Origin: Oscillospiraceae bacterium
GTDB lineage: Bacteria > Bacillota > Clostridia > Oscillospirales > Ruminococcaceae
NCBI GenBank assembly: GCA_017408395.1
Contig: JAFQUQ010000048.1
Span: 1-63,818 of the forward strand
Direction: 5' to 3'
DNA: 63,818 nucleotides
Shown: positions 8,773-17,425 of the stretch, in pieces
Layout of the letters: every line of letters starts with the position of its first letter
Position numbering within the stretch: position 1 is the first letter of the stretch
Made by a program: the position numbers and the translations under genes
The notes under the pieces: generated by a model
The model's database searches: none
What the model saw: the letters and a program-made list of their open reading frames with translations, nothing else
Told to the model about the DNA's origin: nothing

Positions 8773-10128
8773 TTAATCCGGTTCAGCGGCGTTGAGCCTG
8801 TCGTCTGTAAGGAACAGCGTGTAAGAGCCGTTCCAGCGCAGGTTTACAGCCTTGGTTTCACCGTGACGGTTTTTAGCCACGATACATTCCGCAAGTGTGG
8901 GATCGGGACATTTTTCCTTGTTGTAATAGCCGTCTCTGTAAAGGAACATTACAATGTCGGCGTCCTGCTCGATAGAACCCGATTCACGCAGGTCTGAAAG
9001 TACGGGACGCTTGTCCGTTCTGGATTCAACGGAACGTGAAAGCTGTGAAAGAGTAATAACGGGAACGTTAAGCTCCTTAGCCATAAGCTTGAGCTGACGG
9101 GTCATTTCGGAAATTTCGTTTACACGGTTGTCGATTTTTCTGCCTGAACTCATAAGCTGGAGATAGTCGATTACAACAAGCCCCAGATTTTTCATACGGC
9201 GCAGCTTTGCCTTCATCTGTACTACCGTTATACCTGCTGTATCATCAAGATAGATGTTCATATTTGAAAGGCGCTGAGCACCCTTTGCAAGCTTTGTCCA
9301 GTCCTCGCTTCCGATATTGCCCTTCATAAGCTTGTCACTTTCAACAAGGCTTTCAGAGGAGAGCATTCTTGTAACAAGCTGCTCCTTTGACATTTCCAGA
9401 GAGAAGATAACGACTTCCTTGTCAGTCTTGTGTCTGCACACGTTAGCCGCAATGTTAAGAACGAAAGATGTCTTACCCATAGCAGGACGTGCGGCAACAA
9501 TGATAAGGTCGGATTTGTTAAGACCCGTGATCACCTTGTCGAGTCCTGAGAAGCCCGAGGATGTACCCAGATATTTTTCTCTGTCGGGACCCGATTTTCT
9601 GCCCAATTCGTCGTAGGCGTCCATAACGACCTCGTCGATTTTGGTCAGGCCGTCAACTTCCTTGCCCTGACGGATGTCGTAGATTTTCTGTTCGGCGTAG
9701 TCAAGAAGCTGTGCGGCACCGTCCTCGCCCGAATTGCACATTTCGATAATGTCCTTAGCGGAGTTTATAAGGGAACGGATATAGTATTTTTCCTCAACGA
9801 TCTTGCAGTAGCTTTCGATATTCTGCGTAGACGGCACACTTTCGACGATAGTTGCAAGATATTCCTTGCCCGCCTTGCTGTTTTCAAATATCTTTGCCTT
9901 TACCGCCTCGTTGAGAACGGTAATGATGTCGGAGTTTACACCCATTGTAAACAGCCTGATTATAATTGAAAAAAGCTCCCTGTGCATTGTTATGTAGAAG
10001 CTTTCCGGCTTGACATAGTTCATTGCAACGCTTAAGGTTTCAGGGTCGGTAAGCACCGCACCCAGAACGGTCTGTTCAGCTTCAAGGCTGTAAGGCTGTT
10101 CACCTGAGGAAAGGCTGTTGAAATCCAA
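8773..10128 (-). CDS. dnaB: Replicative DNA helicase DnaB
   Basis: A 451-residue hexameric replicative helicase. The N-terminal domain includes PYSLEAEQTVLGAVL. The RecA-like motor has Walker A ARPAMGKTS, the Walker B region LVVIDYLQLM and LSQLSRSVESR, and SGSIEQDADIVMFLYR. The start is TTG at 10128 behind AAGGAGTG. It lies in the conserved Firmicutes neighbourhood gdpP-rplI-dnaB. Two extra genes are inserted between gdpP and rplI here. No intein is present. Confidence 0.97.
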   Translation of the reverse strand: MDFNSLSSGEQPYSLEAEQTVLGAVLTDPETLSVAMNYVKPESFYITMHRELFSIIIRLFTMGVNSDIITVLNEAVKAKIFENSKAGKEYLATIVESVPSTQNIESYCKIVEEKYYIRSLINSAKDIIEMCNSGEDGAAQLLDYAEQKIYDIRQGKEVDGLTKIDEVVMDAYDELGRKSGPDREKYLGTSSGFSGLDKVITGLNKSDLIIVAARPAMGKTSFVLNIAANVCRHKTDKEVVIFSLEMSKEQLVTRMLSSESLVESDKLMKGNIGSEDWTKLAKGAQRLSNMNIYLDDTAGITVVQMKAKLRRMKNLGLVVIDYLQLMSSGRKIDNRVNEISEMTRQLKLMAKELNVPVITLSQLSRSVESRTDKRPVLSDLRESGSIEQDADIVMFLYRDGYYNKEKCPDPTLAECIVAKNRHGETKAVNLRWNGSYTLFLTDDRLNAAEPD

Positions 10129-10239
10129 TCAGTATCACTCCTTTTCTTTTACTATCTGTATAAACTGCTTGATAATTCACAAAATCAAGCCTAAACTCAA
10201 CTACTTGCAGTATAATTTAAGCTTAAAACTACTGTAAGT

Positions 10240-10686
10240 TTATTCTTCAACAACGTTAACAGTGATTTTTTCGGAAACGCCCTGGTGGAATTTAAGCTCT
10301 GCTGTGTAAGCACCGAAAGCCTTGATTTCAGTGGAGAGGCTTATCTTTTTCTTGTCGATGGAAACGCCAAGCTGTTCCTTTACAACGTCAGCGATGTTGC
10401 CTGCTGTAACTGAGCCGAAAAGCTTGCCGCCCTGACCTGCCTTGCACTTGCAGGTAACGGACTTGCCCTTTACCTTTGCAGCAGCGTCCATAGCGTCCTG
10501 CTTTGCAACGTCAGCCTTGTGCTGTTCGGAAGCCTTCTTGCCTGCAAGGTCGGAAAGGTTCTTTGCGTTTGCTTCGATAGCAAGGCCCTTGCCGATGAGG
10601 AAGTTTCTTGCGTAGCCGTCGGAAACCTCTTTAACCTCGCCCTTCTTTGCTGTACCCTTTACATCCTGTAAAAAAATAACCTTCAT
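10240..10686 (-). CDS. rplI: 50S ribosomal protein L9
   Basis: A 148-residue L9 with the family signature [13 protein letters not shown] and the long connecting helix rich in Lys and Ala, followed by the C-terminal domain ([16 protein letters not shown]). It binds 23S rRNA at the base of the L1 stalk and helps reading-frame maintenance. It is upstream of dnaB with a 111-bp gap. AAAGGAAGT precedes the ATG. Confidence 0.97.
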   Translation of the reverse strand: MKVIFLQDVKGTAKKGEVKEVSDGYARNFLIGKGLAIEANAKNLSDLAGKKASEQHKADVAKQDAMDAAAKVKGKSVTCKCKAGQGGKLFGSVTAGNIADVVKEQLGVSIDKKKISLSTEIKAFGAYTAELKFHQGVSEKITVNVVEE

Positions 10687-10716
10687 AATAAATACTTCCT
10701 TTCTGTATCTTTAAAA

Positions 10717-11163
10717 TCAAACCGTGGTACGGTATTTTGAAAATGCTTTCTTTGAAATATAAGCCGTAAGCAGGGAAACCAGAAAAATCACGATTGCAGA
10801 CACGATAGCCGCAATTATCAGCACCGCAAAAAGCAGACTGCCGCCTATGGTTGTAAACAGCAGCAGCGCCGTACCCTGTTCTTCGGGCGGTGTGCTTATC
10901 AATGCGTCCAGGTCGAGATAGACGCCGATTATTGCCAATGCACACACCAGAACGTGGCAGGTCAGCCCTGTCACAGGGAAAAGCATTACCTTTCCGCTTC
11001 TGTAAACAGTATAAACGCCCCCTGTGAGAAAAATAAGCAATCCTATGATTATCCCCACAGACTCAAGATTTTCGATTTCCGCAATCAGCAGCGCCGCCGC
11101 AAGTCCTGCTCCGTAGGCCGCTGCGGATATGCCTATATTTATCCAATTTGTTTTATTTTTCAT
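10717..11163 (-). CDS. Small four-helix membrane protein, unknown function
   Basis: A 148-residue hydrophobic protein with about four predicted membrane segments (near residues 8-27, 34-50, 60-80 and 105-133) and a basic C-terminus. I do not recognise a family. It sits between the SUFU-domain gene and rplI in a same-strand run with short gaps and is probably co-transcribed. No catalytic motif is visible. Confidence 0.75.
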   Translation of the reverse strand: MKNKTNWINIGISAAAYGAGLAAALLIAEIENLESVGIIIGLLIFLTGGVYTVYRSGKVMLFPVTGLTCHVLVCALAIIGVYLDLDALISTPPEEQGTALLLFTTIGGSLLFAVLIIAAIVSAIVIFLVSLLTAYISKKAFSKYRTTV

Positions 11164-11183
11164 AATTTAAACTTTCTGTACAA

Positions 11184-11933
11184 TTACAGACAGACATTTT
11201 TTCTATTTATGTCAACAACATATCTCTCGACAGGGATTTCACCTGTGCCGAAAAGCTTTTCAAGTAAAGCGTCGCCGCCGTTTTCAAGAGGAATTTTAAA
11301 ATTCATTTCTTCCTCGTAAATCGGGACAGCAACGTATATATTTATTTTTTCGCCGTCTTCGCCTTCAATAAAACGCAGTTTTTCATCATGAGGACGGGTG
11401 AAGAGCATGGAACATAGCTTAGTATTATCTGCAAACGGTTCGCACGGCTCGGTAAATTGTATATCATGTCCATGACCGATCCATGTATCGCATAAATGAG
11501 GGAATCTTGCGGATGCCTTAAGGGCACGGATAGGCCAGAACCAACATTCATCCTTGGAGTCCATATCCCAGTCAGGCGGTAAAAACATCATAAGCTCCGC
11601 ACGGGAATGGTCTTTGATAAATTCATCGCCGCAGTCTTCGTCAAATGTCATAGGAAGGTCACTCATTCCCGATGTCATAAGAACATAATATGGTCTGTTC
11701 TCCGCAGGATTTCTGTAAAAAACGTCAAGATGAATTTTTTCGGAAAGCATTTCATGTAAAACCCTGCCGTTATCATCAGGGAAATTGGTGTCCAGAAAAT
11801 CTTCAATATGCTCTGTATTTAAAGAATCGGCAGGCATAAATAAAGTCCTGAAATCCTCGGGAGAAATTTTTCCGTCTTTTATTCCCTCGGCAAGCTTGCC
11901 GAAAAGGTCGTCAAGCTTCTCTTTGTCGTTCAT
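11184..11933 (-). CDS. Suppressor-of-fused (SUFU) domain protein
   Basis: A 249-residue cytoplasmic protein. Residues from about 60 to the end match bacterial SUFU-domain proteins, with HLDVFYRNPAENRPYYVLMTSGMS-like spacing, RAELMMFLPPDW and CWFWPIRALKASARFPH followed by WIGHGH. In bacteria SUFU-family proteins are known mainly as predicted immunity proteins of polymorphic toxin systems, or as lone genes of unknown role. No toxin or secretion gene is adjacent. GAGGTGATTTT precedes the ATG. The gene interrupts the usual gdpP-rplI adjacency and may be a later insertion. Confidence 0.85.
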   Translation of the reverse strand: MNDKEKLDDLFGKLAEGIKDGKISPEDFRTLFMPADSLNTEHIEDFLDTNFPDDNGRVLHEMLSEKIHLDVFYRNPAENRPYYVLMTSGMSDLPMTFDEDCGDEFIKDHSRAELMMFLPPDWDMDSKDECWFWPIRALKASARFPHLCDTWIGHGHDIQFTEPCEPFADNTKLCSMLFTRPHDEKLRFIEGEDGEKINIYVAVPIYEEEMNFKIPLENGGDALLEKLFGTGEIPVERYVVDINRKNVCL

Positions 11934-11953
11934 AAAATCACCTCATTGCAGTT

Positions 11954-13948
11954 TTAAGAAATCGTCGCGATAAATTCGTCAATAGCATTTACAAGCTGGA
12001 CCTTTGCTTCGGAAAGGGATATGTCCTTGAACTGAGCCGCCGCCATAGTCTGATGACCGCCGCCCCCCAGCTTTTCCATAATAAGCTGTACGTTCAGAGC
12101 ACCCATCGAACGTGCGGAAATGTTTATGCCGCCGTTTCCTGTGCTGAAGATAACGAAGCTTGCGTCAACTCCCACAACGTGGAGAAGCTCGTCTGCCGCC
12201 TGTGCCGAAGCAACACGGATGCTCTCGTCCTCGGAGCCGTCCATAGCGATTGCACAGCGGTTGTATATTTCTGCGGAAGCGACAAGCTGTGAACGCTTCT
12301 GCATACAGGACATCGTGTTTGCGAAAAGACCCTTTACAGCAACCATATCCGCACCAAGCTTACGCAGGAACGCCGCCGCTTCAAAGGTACGGACGCCTGT
12401 TCTCATTACGAAATCCTTGGTGTCAAGCATAATGCCTGCCAGCATAGAGTCGGCATAGTAGCTCTGGAGCTTGTCGATGCCGGGGAAATACTGGATAAGC
12501 TCCGCCGTCATTTCGCTTGCGGATGAAGCGTAAGGCTCGTGATGGAAAAGCACCGCATTGTCGATGTAGTTTACGACCTGACGGTGGTGGTCGATGACTG
12601 CGACCTGTTTAGCCATAGCGTAAAGCTCAGGGCATTCAAGAATATCCTTGTTGTTTGTGTCAACGATGATGAGCAGGGTGTTGCCGTCGATTTTTTCGAT
12701 TGCCTCCTGAGGCGTGATGAACACAGGCTCTTCATCGGTAAGGTTTTCGTTTAATCTTTCGATTATAGGATAAGCCATGGTGTGCTCAGCGTCAACGACC
12801 ATACGCACATCCATTTCGGGATTAAGAATTCTGATTGCGCCGCAGAGTCCCGCACCTGCGCCGATGCTGTCCATATCACCGTTCCTGTGACCCATAATAA
12901 GCACGGAGGTGCTTGAATTTATAAGGTCGGAGAGTGCTGTTGCAACGATACGTGTCTTAACCTTGGTGTGCTTTTCGATACCCGATGAAACGCCGCCGAA
13001 GAAATCGTAGCCGTTTTCACGCTTCACCGCAACCTGATCGCCGCCTCTGCCCTGTGCCATTTCAAGGGACTGCTTTGCAAACTGTTCGCTTTCCGCAAGG
13101 TCGGACGCACCCATACCTACGCCGATTGAAAGCGTAACGGGAGTTTTTGATGAAACAGGCAGATTTCGCACATCCTCGATAACCTTAAACTTATCGTCGA
13201 TCATTGACTGGATATATCTGTCCTCGATAACGGCAAAGAATTTGTCATTTGCAATTTTACGCATAATGCCGTTGTGCTCTTCAAGATAAGTTTCAAGGAG
13301 CTTCTCAATCTGGATGAGCATATGGGATTTTTCCGAGTCCTTTTCGCCCGAAAGCAGGTCTTCGTAGTCGTCAATTGAAATAAGCATAATTGACGGACGG
13401 ATGTTGTTCATTTCGTTTTCAAGGTTGATATAATCGCTTATGTCCTCGAAATAAAGGAGCGTAAGGTTTGAAATAAGCTCGGAGTCGCTGTCACGCTTTT
13501 CCGTTGTAACGGCGGAAATTTTAAAATGAGAGGTCTGATAATCAACGGTGGTATTCTTGTTGGACATTGCCTTTTCAAGGTCTATTTCAATGATTTTGTT
13601 GAGGGGCACGCCGAAAGCGTCGCCGCCGTAGACCTGTTCGGAGAAAGCAAGATTGTACCATATTACTATTCCCTCGCTGTCAACGATAATTGCAGGTGCA
13701 GGGAATTTATAAAGTGAATCACGTTCCGTAAGATTAAGCTGGGACTCCATTTCCGTAACAAACTGGTGGAGATTTTTCTGTGAAGCGGAAAAAAGCACAA
13801 GATACGCCAGCGCCGTAAGTGCTGTTATGCAAAGCAGCGTCCAGAACATCATCTCGTTTACTTCCGAAACCGCAAACGCAGACGCAAGTGACACCACTAC
13901 CAGCAGCAGCGATACTATTTTAAATGCCGCCCATCTTTTACCTGTCAA
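11954..13948 (-). CDS. gdpP: Cyclic-di-AMP phosphodiesterase, GdpP family
   Basis: A 664-residue membrane protein. There are two N-terminal membrane helices (about residues 8-30 and 33-52), then a PAS-like domain, a degenerate GGDEF domain and a DHH-DHHA1 phosphoesterase module. The DHH part has GHRNGDMDSIGAG, VDTNNKD and VIDHHRQ, and the DHHA1 part ends with GGGGHQTMAAA. The metal ligands are intact, so hydrolysis of c-di-AMP to pApA is expected. The start is TTG at 13948 with GGACGGTG upstream; this choice is moderately certain. It lies downstream of RNase J, with a 36-bp gap. Confidence 0.95.
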   Translation of the reverse strand: MTGKRWAAFKIVSLLLVVVSLASAFAVSEVNEMMFWTLLCITALTALAYLVLFSASQKNLHQFVTEMESQLNLTERDSLYKFPAPAIIVDSEGIVIWYNLAFSEQVYGGDAFGVPLNKIIEIDLEKAMSNKNTTVDYQTSHFKISAVTTEKRDSDSELISNLTLLYFEDISDYINLENEMNNIRPSIMLISIDDYEDLLSGEKDSEKSHMLIQIEKLLETYLEEHNGIMRKIANDKFFAVIEDRYIQSMIDDKFKVIEDVRNLPVSSKTPVTLSIGVGMGASDLAESEQFAKQSLEMAQGRGGDQVAVKRENGYDFFGGVSSGIEKHTKVKTRIVATALSDLINSSTSVLIMGHRNGDMDSIGAGAGLCGAIRILNPEMDVRMVVDAEHTMAYPIIERLNENLTDEEPVFITPQEAIEKIDGNTLLIIVDTNNKDILECPELYAMAKQVAVIDHHRQVVNYIDNAVLFHHEPYASSASEMTAELIQYFPGIDKLQSYYADSMLAGIMLDTKDFVMRTGVRTFEAAAFLRKLGADMVAVKGLFANTMSCMQKRSQLVASAEIYNRCAIAMDGSEDESIRVASAQAADELLHVVGVDASFVIFSTGNGGINISARSMGALNVQLIMEKLGGGGHQTMAAAQFKDISLSEAKVQLVNAIDEFIATIS

Positions 13949-13984
13949 ATAAAATCACCGTCCTTTATCTGATATGCCGCAGGC

Positions 13985-15946
13985 TTAAATTTCCATTATA
14001 ATAGGAAGAATCATAGGTCTGCGCTTTGTCTTTGAGTAAATATAATCGCCCAGAGCGTCCTTCATTCTGGTCTTGATGGTGTTCCATTCACGGACGTTCT
14101 TGTCAAGGCACTCGTTAAGAGTTTTTGTAAGAATTTCCTTTGCAGCTTCCATAAGCTCTTCCGACTCACGCACGTAAACGAAGCCTCTGGAAACAATGTC
14201 GGGACCTGCAAGAACAGTTCCGCTTTCAAGCTCTATGGTTGCAACGGCAATGATAAGACCGTCCTGTGCAAGGTGCTTTCTGTCACGGATAACTATTGAG
14301 CCTACGTCGCCGACGCCGAGACCGTCAACAAATACCCTTCCTGCCGTAACCTGACCCGTAACGCTCATATTTACGCCGTCCGATTCGATTACGTTGCCTA
14401 TGCTGCCGATGATGACATTGCTTCTTTCCATACCTAAATCATAAGCAAGGCCTGCGTGCTTTTTAAGGTGCTTGTATTCACCGTGGACAGGGATAAAGAA
14501 GCGTGGCTTTGTAAGGGAAAGCATAAGCTTAAGCTCTTCCTGACAAGCATGACCCGAAACGTGAACATCGTACATTGATTCGTAAATAACCTCTGCGCCT
14601 GCACGCATAAGCTCGTTTACGACCTTTGTAACAAGCTTTTCGTTGCCGGGGATAGGTGTTGCACTTATGATGATAAAATCGTTTGGTGTTATGGTAACGC
14701 TGCGGTGCTCGTTCATAGCCATTCTTGAAAGAGCGGACATAGGCTCGCCCTGGCTGCCTGTTGTTATGAGCACGATTTTTTCGCTTGGGAAACGGTTCAT
14801 AGCGTCAAGGTCAATGATAAGACCCTCAGGCATTTTAAGATAACCCAGCTCCATAGCCGTGGAAATTACATTGAGCATACTTCTGCCGAAAACAGCGATC
14901 TTTCGTCCGTGCTTAACGGCACAGTTTACGATCTGCTGGATACGGTGTATGTTTGATGAGAAGGTAGCGATGATGATACGCTTGCCCTCAGCGGTTTCAA
15001 ACAGCTTTTCAAAGGAGTTGCCCACGGTGCGTTCGCTTGCGGTGTGACCCTTGCGCTCTGCGTTTGTAGAGTCGGACATAAGAGCAAGTACGCCTCTGCT
15101 TCCAAGCTCACCGAAGCGTGCAAGGTCGATGATACCGCCCTCGATAGGGGTGTAGTCAACCTTGAAGTCGCCTGTGTGGACGATAACGCCTGCAGGTGTG
15201 TGTATAGCAAGCGCAACAGCGTCGGGGATGGAGTGGTTTACTCTGATGAACTCAACTGCCATACAGCCCATTTTGATGGTCTGACGCGGGTTTACCACAT
15301 TAAGCTTGGCGGAGCTGAGGATATTGTGTTCTTTGAGCTTGCCCTCAATAAGACCTATGGTAAGTCTTGTAGCATAAACAGGGATATTCACCTTTTTGAG
15401 CAGGTAAGCAAGAGAGCCGATATGGTCCTCGTGGCCGTGAGTGATGACGATACCTCTGATTTTTGAAGCGTTCTGTTCAATATATGTGAAATCGGGGATA
15501 ACAAGGTCTACGCCGGGCATATCGCTGTCAGGGAAAGCAAGGCCGCAGTCTACGATAAAAGCGTCGTTTGCACATTCAAAAACCGTAAGGTTCTTGCCGA
15601 TTTCGTTAAGACCGCCCAGAGGGATTATCTTGATTGGGGTTTTTTTGACAGCCTTGTGGTTGGACTGATAGAGAGGAGATGTGCCGTCCGTAACCATTAC
15701 CTGAGATACGGCAGGCTGTGTTTTTTTGCTGTCCTGCTGTTTGCCCTGCTTCGGAGCAGGCTTTTTAGCGGTTTCCCCTGTGGTTTTCTTCTTCTGGAAC
15801 AAACCGCCGGGGCGTTTGGTCTTCTGCTTGGGGACGTATTTCTTGCCTGCGGATTTTTTAGGTGCAGGCGTATTCTTCTGTGATTTTGGACTGATTCGTT
15901 CTCCGTACATATTTACTGTGATAGTTTCGATTTCGTTTTTTGCCAC
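13985..15946 (-). CDS. rnjA: Ribonuclease J
   Basis: A 653-residue metallo-beta-lactamase/beta-CASP ribonuclease with 5' exonuclease and endonuclease activity. The zinc motif is ITHGHEDHIGSL, followed by HTGDFKVDYTP, MSDSTNAER and, in the C-terminal domain, VHVSGHACQEELKLML. The family is usually about 555 residues. The extra length here is an N-terminal Lys/Pro/Gln-rich, probably disordered extension of about 100 residues before PIKIIPLGGLNEIGKN. The start is GTG at 15946 behind GAGGTTG. It precedes gdpP on the same strand. Its promoter is about 220 bp upstream, giving a long leader. Confidence 0.95.
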   Translation of the reverse strand: MAKNEIETITVNMYGERISPKSQKNTPAPKKSAGKKYVPKQKTKRPGGLFQKKKTTGETAKKPAPKQGKQQDSKKTQPAVSQVMVTDGTSPLYQSNHKAVKKTPIKIIPLGGLNEIGKNLTVFECANDAFIVDCGLAFPDSDMPGVDLVIPDFTYIEQNASKIRGIVITHGHEDHIGSLAYLLKKVNIPVYATRLTIGLIEGKLKEHNILSSAKLNVVNPRQTIKMGCMAVEFIRVNHSIPDAVALAIHTPAGVIVHTGDFKVDYTPIEGGIIDLARFGELGSRGVLALMSDSTNAERKGHTASERTVGNSFEKLFETAEGKRIIIATFSSNIHRIQQIVNCAVKHGRKIAVFGRSMLNVISTAMELGYLKMPEGLIIDLDAMNRFPSEKIVLITTGSQGEPMSALSRMAMNEHRSVTITPNDFIIISATPIPGNEKLVTKVVNELMRAGAEVIYESMYDVHVSGHACQEELKLMLSLTKPRFFIPVHGEYKHLKKHAGLAYDLGMERSNVIIGSIGNVIESDGVNMSVTGQVTAGRVFVDGLGVGDVGSIVIRDRKHLAQDGLIIAVATIELESGTVLAGPDIVSRGFVYVRESEELMEAAKEILTKTLNECLDKNVREWNTIKTRMKDALGDYIYSKTKRRPMILPIIMEI

Positions 15947-16195
15947 AATTTCAACCTCGATTCATTAGTGATATAAATATAATAATAGTATACTGCCGCA
16001 GATAACGTAAAACGGTGTTATCGGGCTTATGTAAAAGACCGCACGGGCATAGCCTTTCCCGATGCGTAAATAACAGACGGCATAAGACAGACGAAAAGTT
16101 AGTTGACCGCTGTATGATTAGATTTTTCAGGCAATTTCTGCGTCCGAACACAATTAATCAGTATTAATTATATAACAAAACGTCGGCAGTGTCAA
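15947..16195 (-). promoter_or_regulatory. RNase J promoter and ~210-nt structured leader
   Basis: On the minus strand TTGACA (16195-16190), a 17-bp spacer and TATAAT (16172-16167) form a consensus promoter. The transcript would begin near 16160 and run about 210 nt before the GTG start. The leader contains GATAAC / GTTATC (16001-16022) and GCACGGG / CCCGATGC (16041-16065) stem-loops. No known riboswitch class was recognised. There is no gene between here and the metal-sensor promoter. Confidence 0.65.
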
Positions 16196-16369
16196 GGAAA
16201 ATCATTTTACATAAATTTACACAACTCCCTGTTTTCAGCGTAAAAACGGCAGTTTTACCGTCTGTTTATGATAAAGAAAAGGAGCGGTCAAAAATAATTG
16301 TCAACTGAAATAATTTAATTTTAACTGAATGTACACATAAATATGGTTTTATACACCGATACAAGGGTA

Positions 16370-16400
16370 TATAATAAACATATGAACAATCATTCATATG
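16370..16400 (+). promoter_or_regulatory. Metal-sensor operator next to a -10 box
   Basis: The perfect inverted repeat CATATGAA - CAATCA - TTCATATG at 16379-16400 has the size and sequence of ArsR/SmtB zinc/cadmium operators (the 12-2-12 type, with TGAA/TTCA cores). It begins four bases downstream of a TATAAT box at 16370-16375, so bound repressor would block initiation. The -35 region is weak. This matches autoregulation of the sensor gene that starts at 16433. Confidence 0.85.
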
Positions 16401-16432
16401 AACAAGCGACAACGAAAAAGGAGATGAGCCCT

Positions 16433-16804
16433 ATGGCAGAGATAAATAAGGAAAATACCGTTGAAAAGTGCTCCGAGGAATGTGTCCACGGAGAAATCGT
16501 TGAAAAGGTGTGCTCACGAATTCCCGACGATGAAATTCTTTACGACGTGGCCGAGCTTTTTAAGGTGTTCGGCGACTCAACGAGAGTGAGAATAATATGT
16601 GCGCTCTTTGAAAGCGAGATGTGCGTGTGCGATATAGCGGCGGTGCTTAATATGACCCAATCGGCGATTTCCCATCAGCTGAGAGTGCTTAAGCAGGCAA
16701 GGCTTGTAAAATACCGCCGTGAGGGAAAAACGGTGTATTATTCCCTTGCCGACAAGCATATACAGACGATTTTCAATCAGGCGTTTGAACATATTATGGA
16801 ATAA
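16433..16804 (+). CDS. cadC: CadC/SmtB-type metal-responsive repressor
   Basis: A 123-residue ArsR-family winged-helix repressor. Both classical metal sites are visible. The alpha3N site is C13, C17 and C64, C66 (CSEEC and CVC), the same spacing as C7/C11/C58/C60 of staphylococcal CadC. The alpha5 site is D107, H109, H120, E123, the same spacing as SmtB D104/H106/H117/E120. Cd, Pb and Zn are therefore the likely inducers. The recognition helix is MTQSAISHQLRVLKQA. ATG 433 is preferred, with AAAGGAG 9 bases upstream; earlier in-frame Mets lie in the operator. It is the first gene of the efflux operon. Confidence 0.93.
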   Translation: MAEINKENTVEKCSEECVHGEIVEKVCSRIPDDEILYDVAELFKVFGDSTRVRIICALFESEMCVCDIAAVLNMTQSAISHQLRVLKQARLVKYRREGKTVYYSLADKHIQTIFNQAFEHIME

Positions 16805-16816
16805 AGGGTGGAAATT

Positions 16817-17419
16817 ATGAGTTTCTGGGATAAAGTTTCTCCGGTTTATGATATATTGCAGGTCGTAAACCGCAGGTCCTTCAGAGCAATGGCAGAGGGC
16901 GTAAGACAGGTAGTGCCTGAGGGTGCAAAAGTGCTTGAATGTGCCGCAGGTACGGGGATACTTACAGCTGCCGCAGCTGAAAAGGCGGAAAGTGTGGTCT
17001 GCACGGATCTTTCCCTGCCGATGCTTGAAAAGGCAAGAAAGAAGTGTGCGGATATGGGCTTTGACAATGTAAGCTTTGAGGAGAGGGATATTTATAATAT
17101 GCCCGATAAGGACGAAACCTATGACGCAGTTGTTGCAGGAAACGTGCTTCACCTGCTTGACGAACCCGAAAGGGCTGTAAAGGAGCTTGCGAGGGTCACA
17201 AAAAAGGGCGGAAAGCTTATACTTCCCACCTTTCTTAATGCTGACAAGGATTTTTCAACATCACTGCTTAAAATTTACAGGGTGCTTGGCTTCCGCAGCA
17301 AGGAATACACCTTTGACGAGTTCAGGGCAATGCTTGAAAGGTGCAATGCAGGCAGAATGAAGATAACACGCATAAACGGTTTTATGCCTGCGGCGTTTGT
17401 TGTTATAAGGAAAGGGTAA
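16817..17419 (+). CDS. SAM-dependent methyltransferase in metal operon
   Basis: A 200-residue class I methyltransferase. The SAM-binding motif I is VLECAAGTGIL (about residues 43-53), followed by VCTDLSLPMLEKA (motif II), DAVVAGNVLHLLDEP (motif IV) and KKGGKLILPTF. It resembles UbiE/MenG-like and small-molecule methyltransferases; the substrate cannot be told. It lies 12 bases after cadC and six bases before the cadA ATG, so it is a genuine operon member. A methyltransferase between a CadC-type sensor and its ATPase suggests a detoxification role, for example on a metalloid or a metal-binding metabolite, but this is inference. Confidence 0.88.
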   Translation: MSFWDKVSPVYDILQVVNRRSFRAMAEGVRQVVPEGAKVLECAAGTGILTAAAAEKAESVVCTDLSLPMLEKARKKCADMGFDNVSFEERDIYNMPDKDETYDAVVAGNVLHLLDEPERAVKELARVTKKGGKLILPTFLNADKDFSTSLLKIYRVLGFRSKEYTFDEFRAMLERCNAGRMKITRINGFMPAAFVVIRKG

Positions 17420-17425
17420 GGGTTT

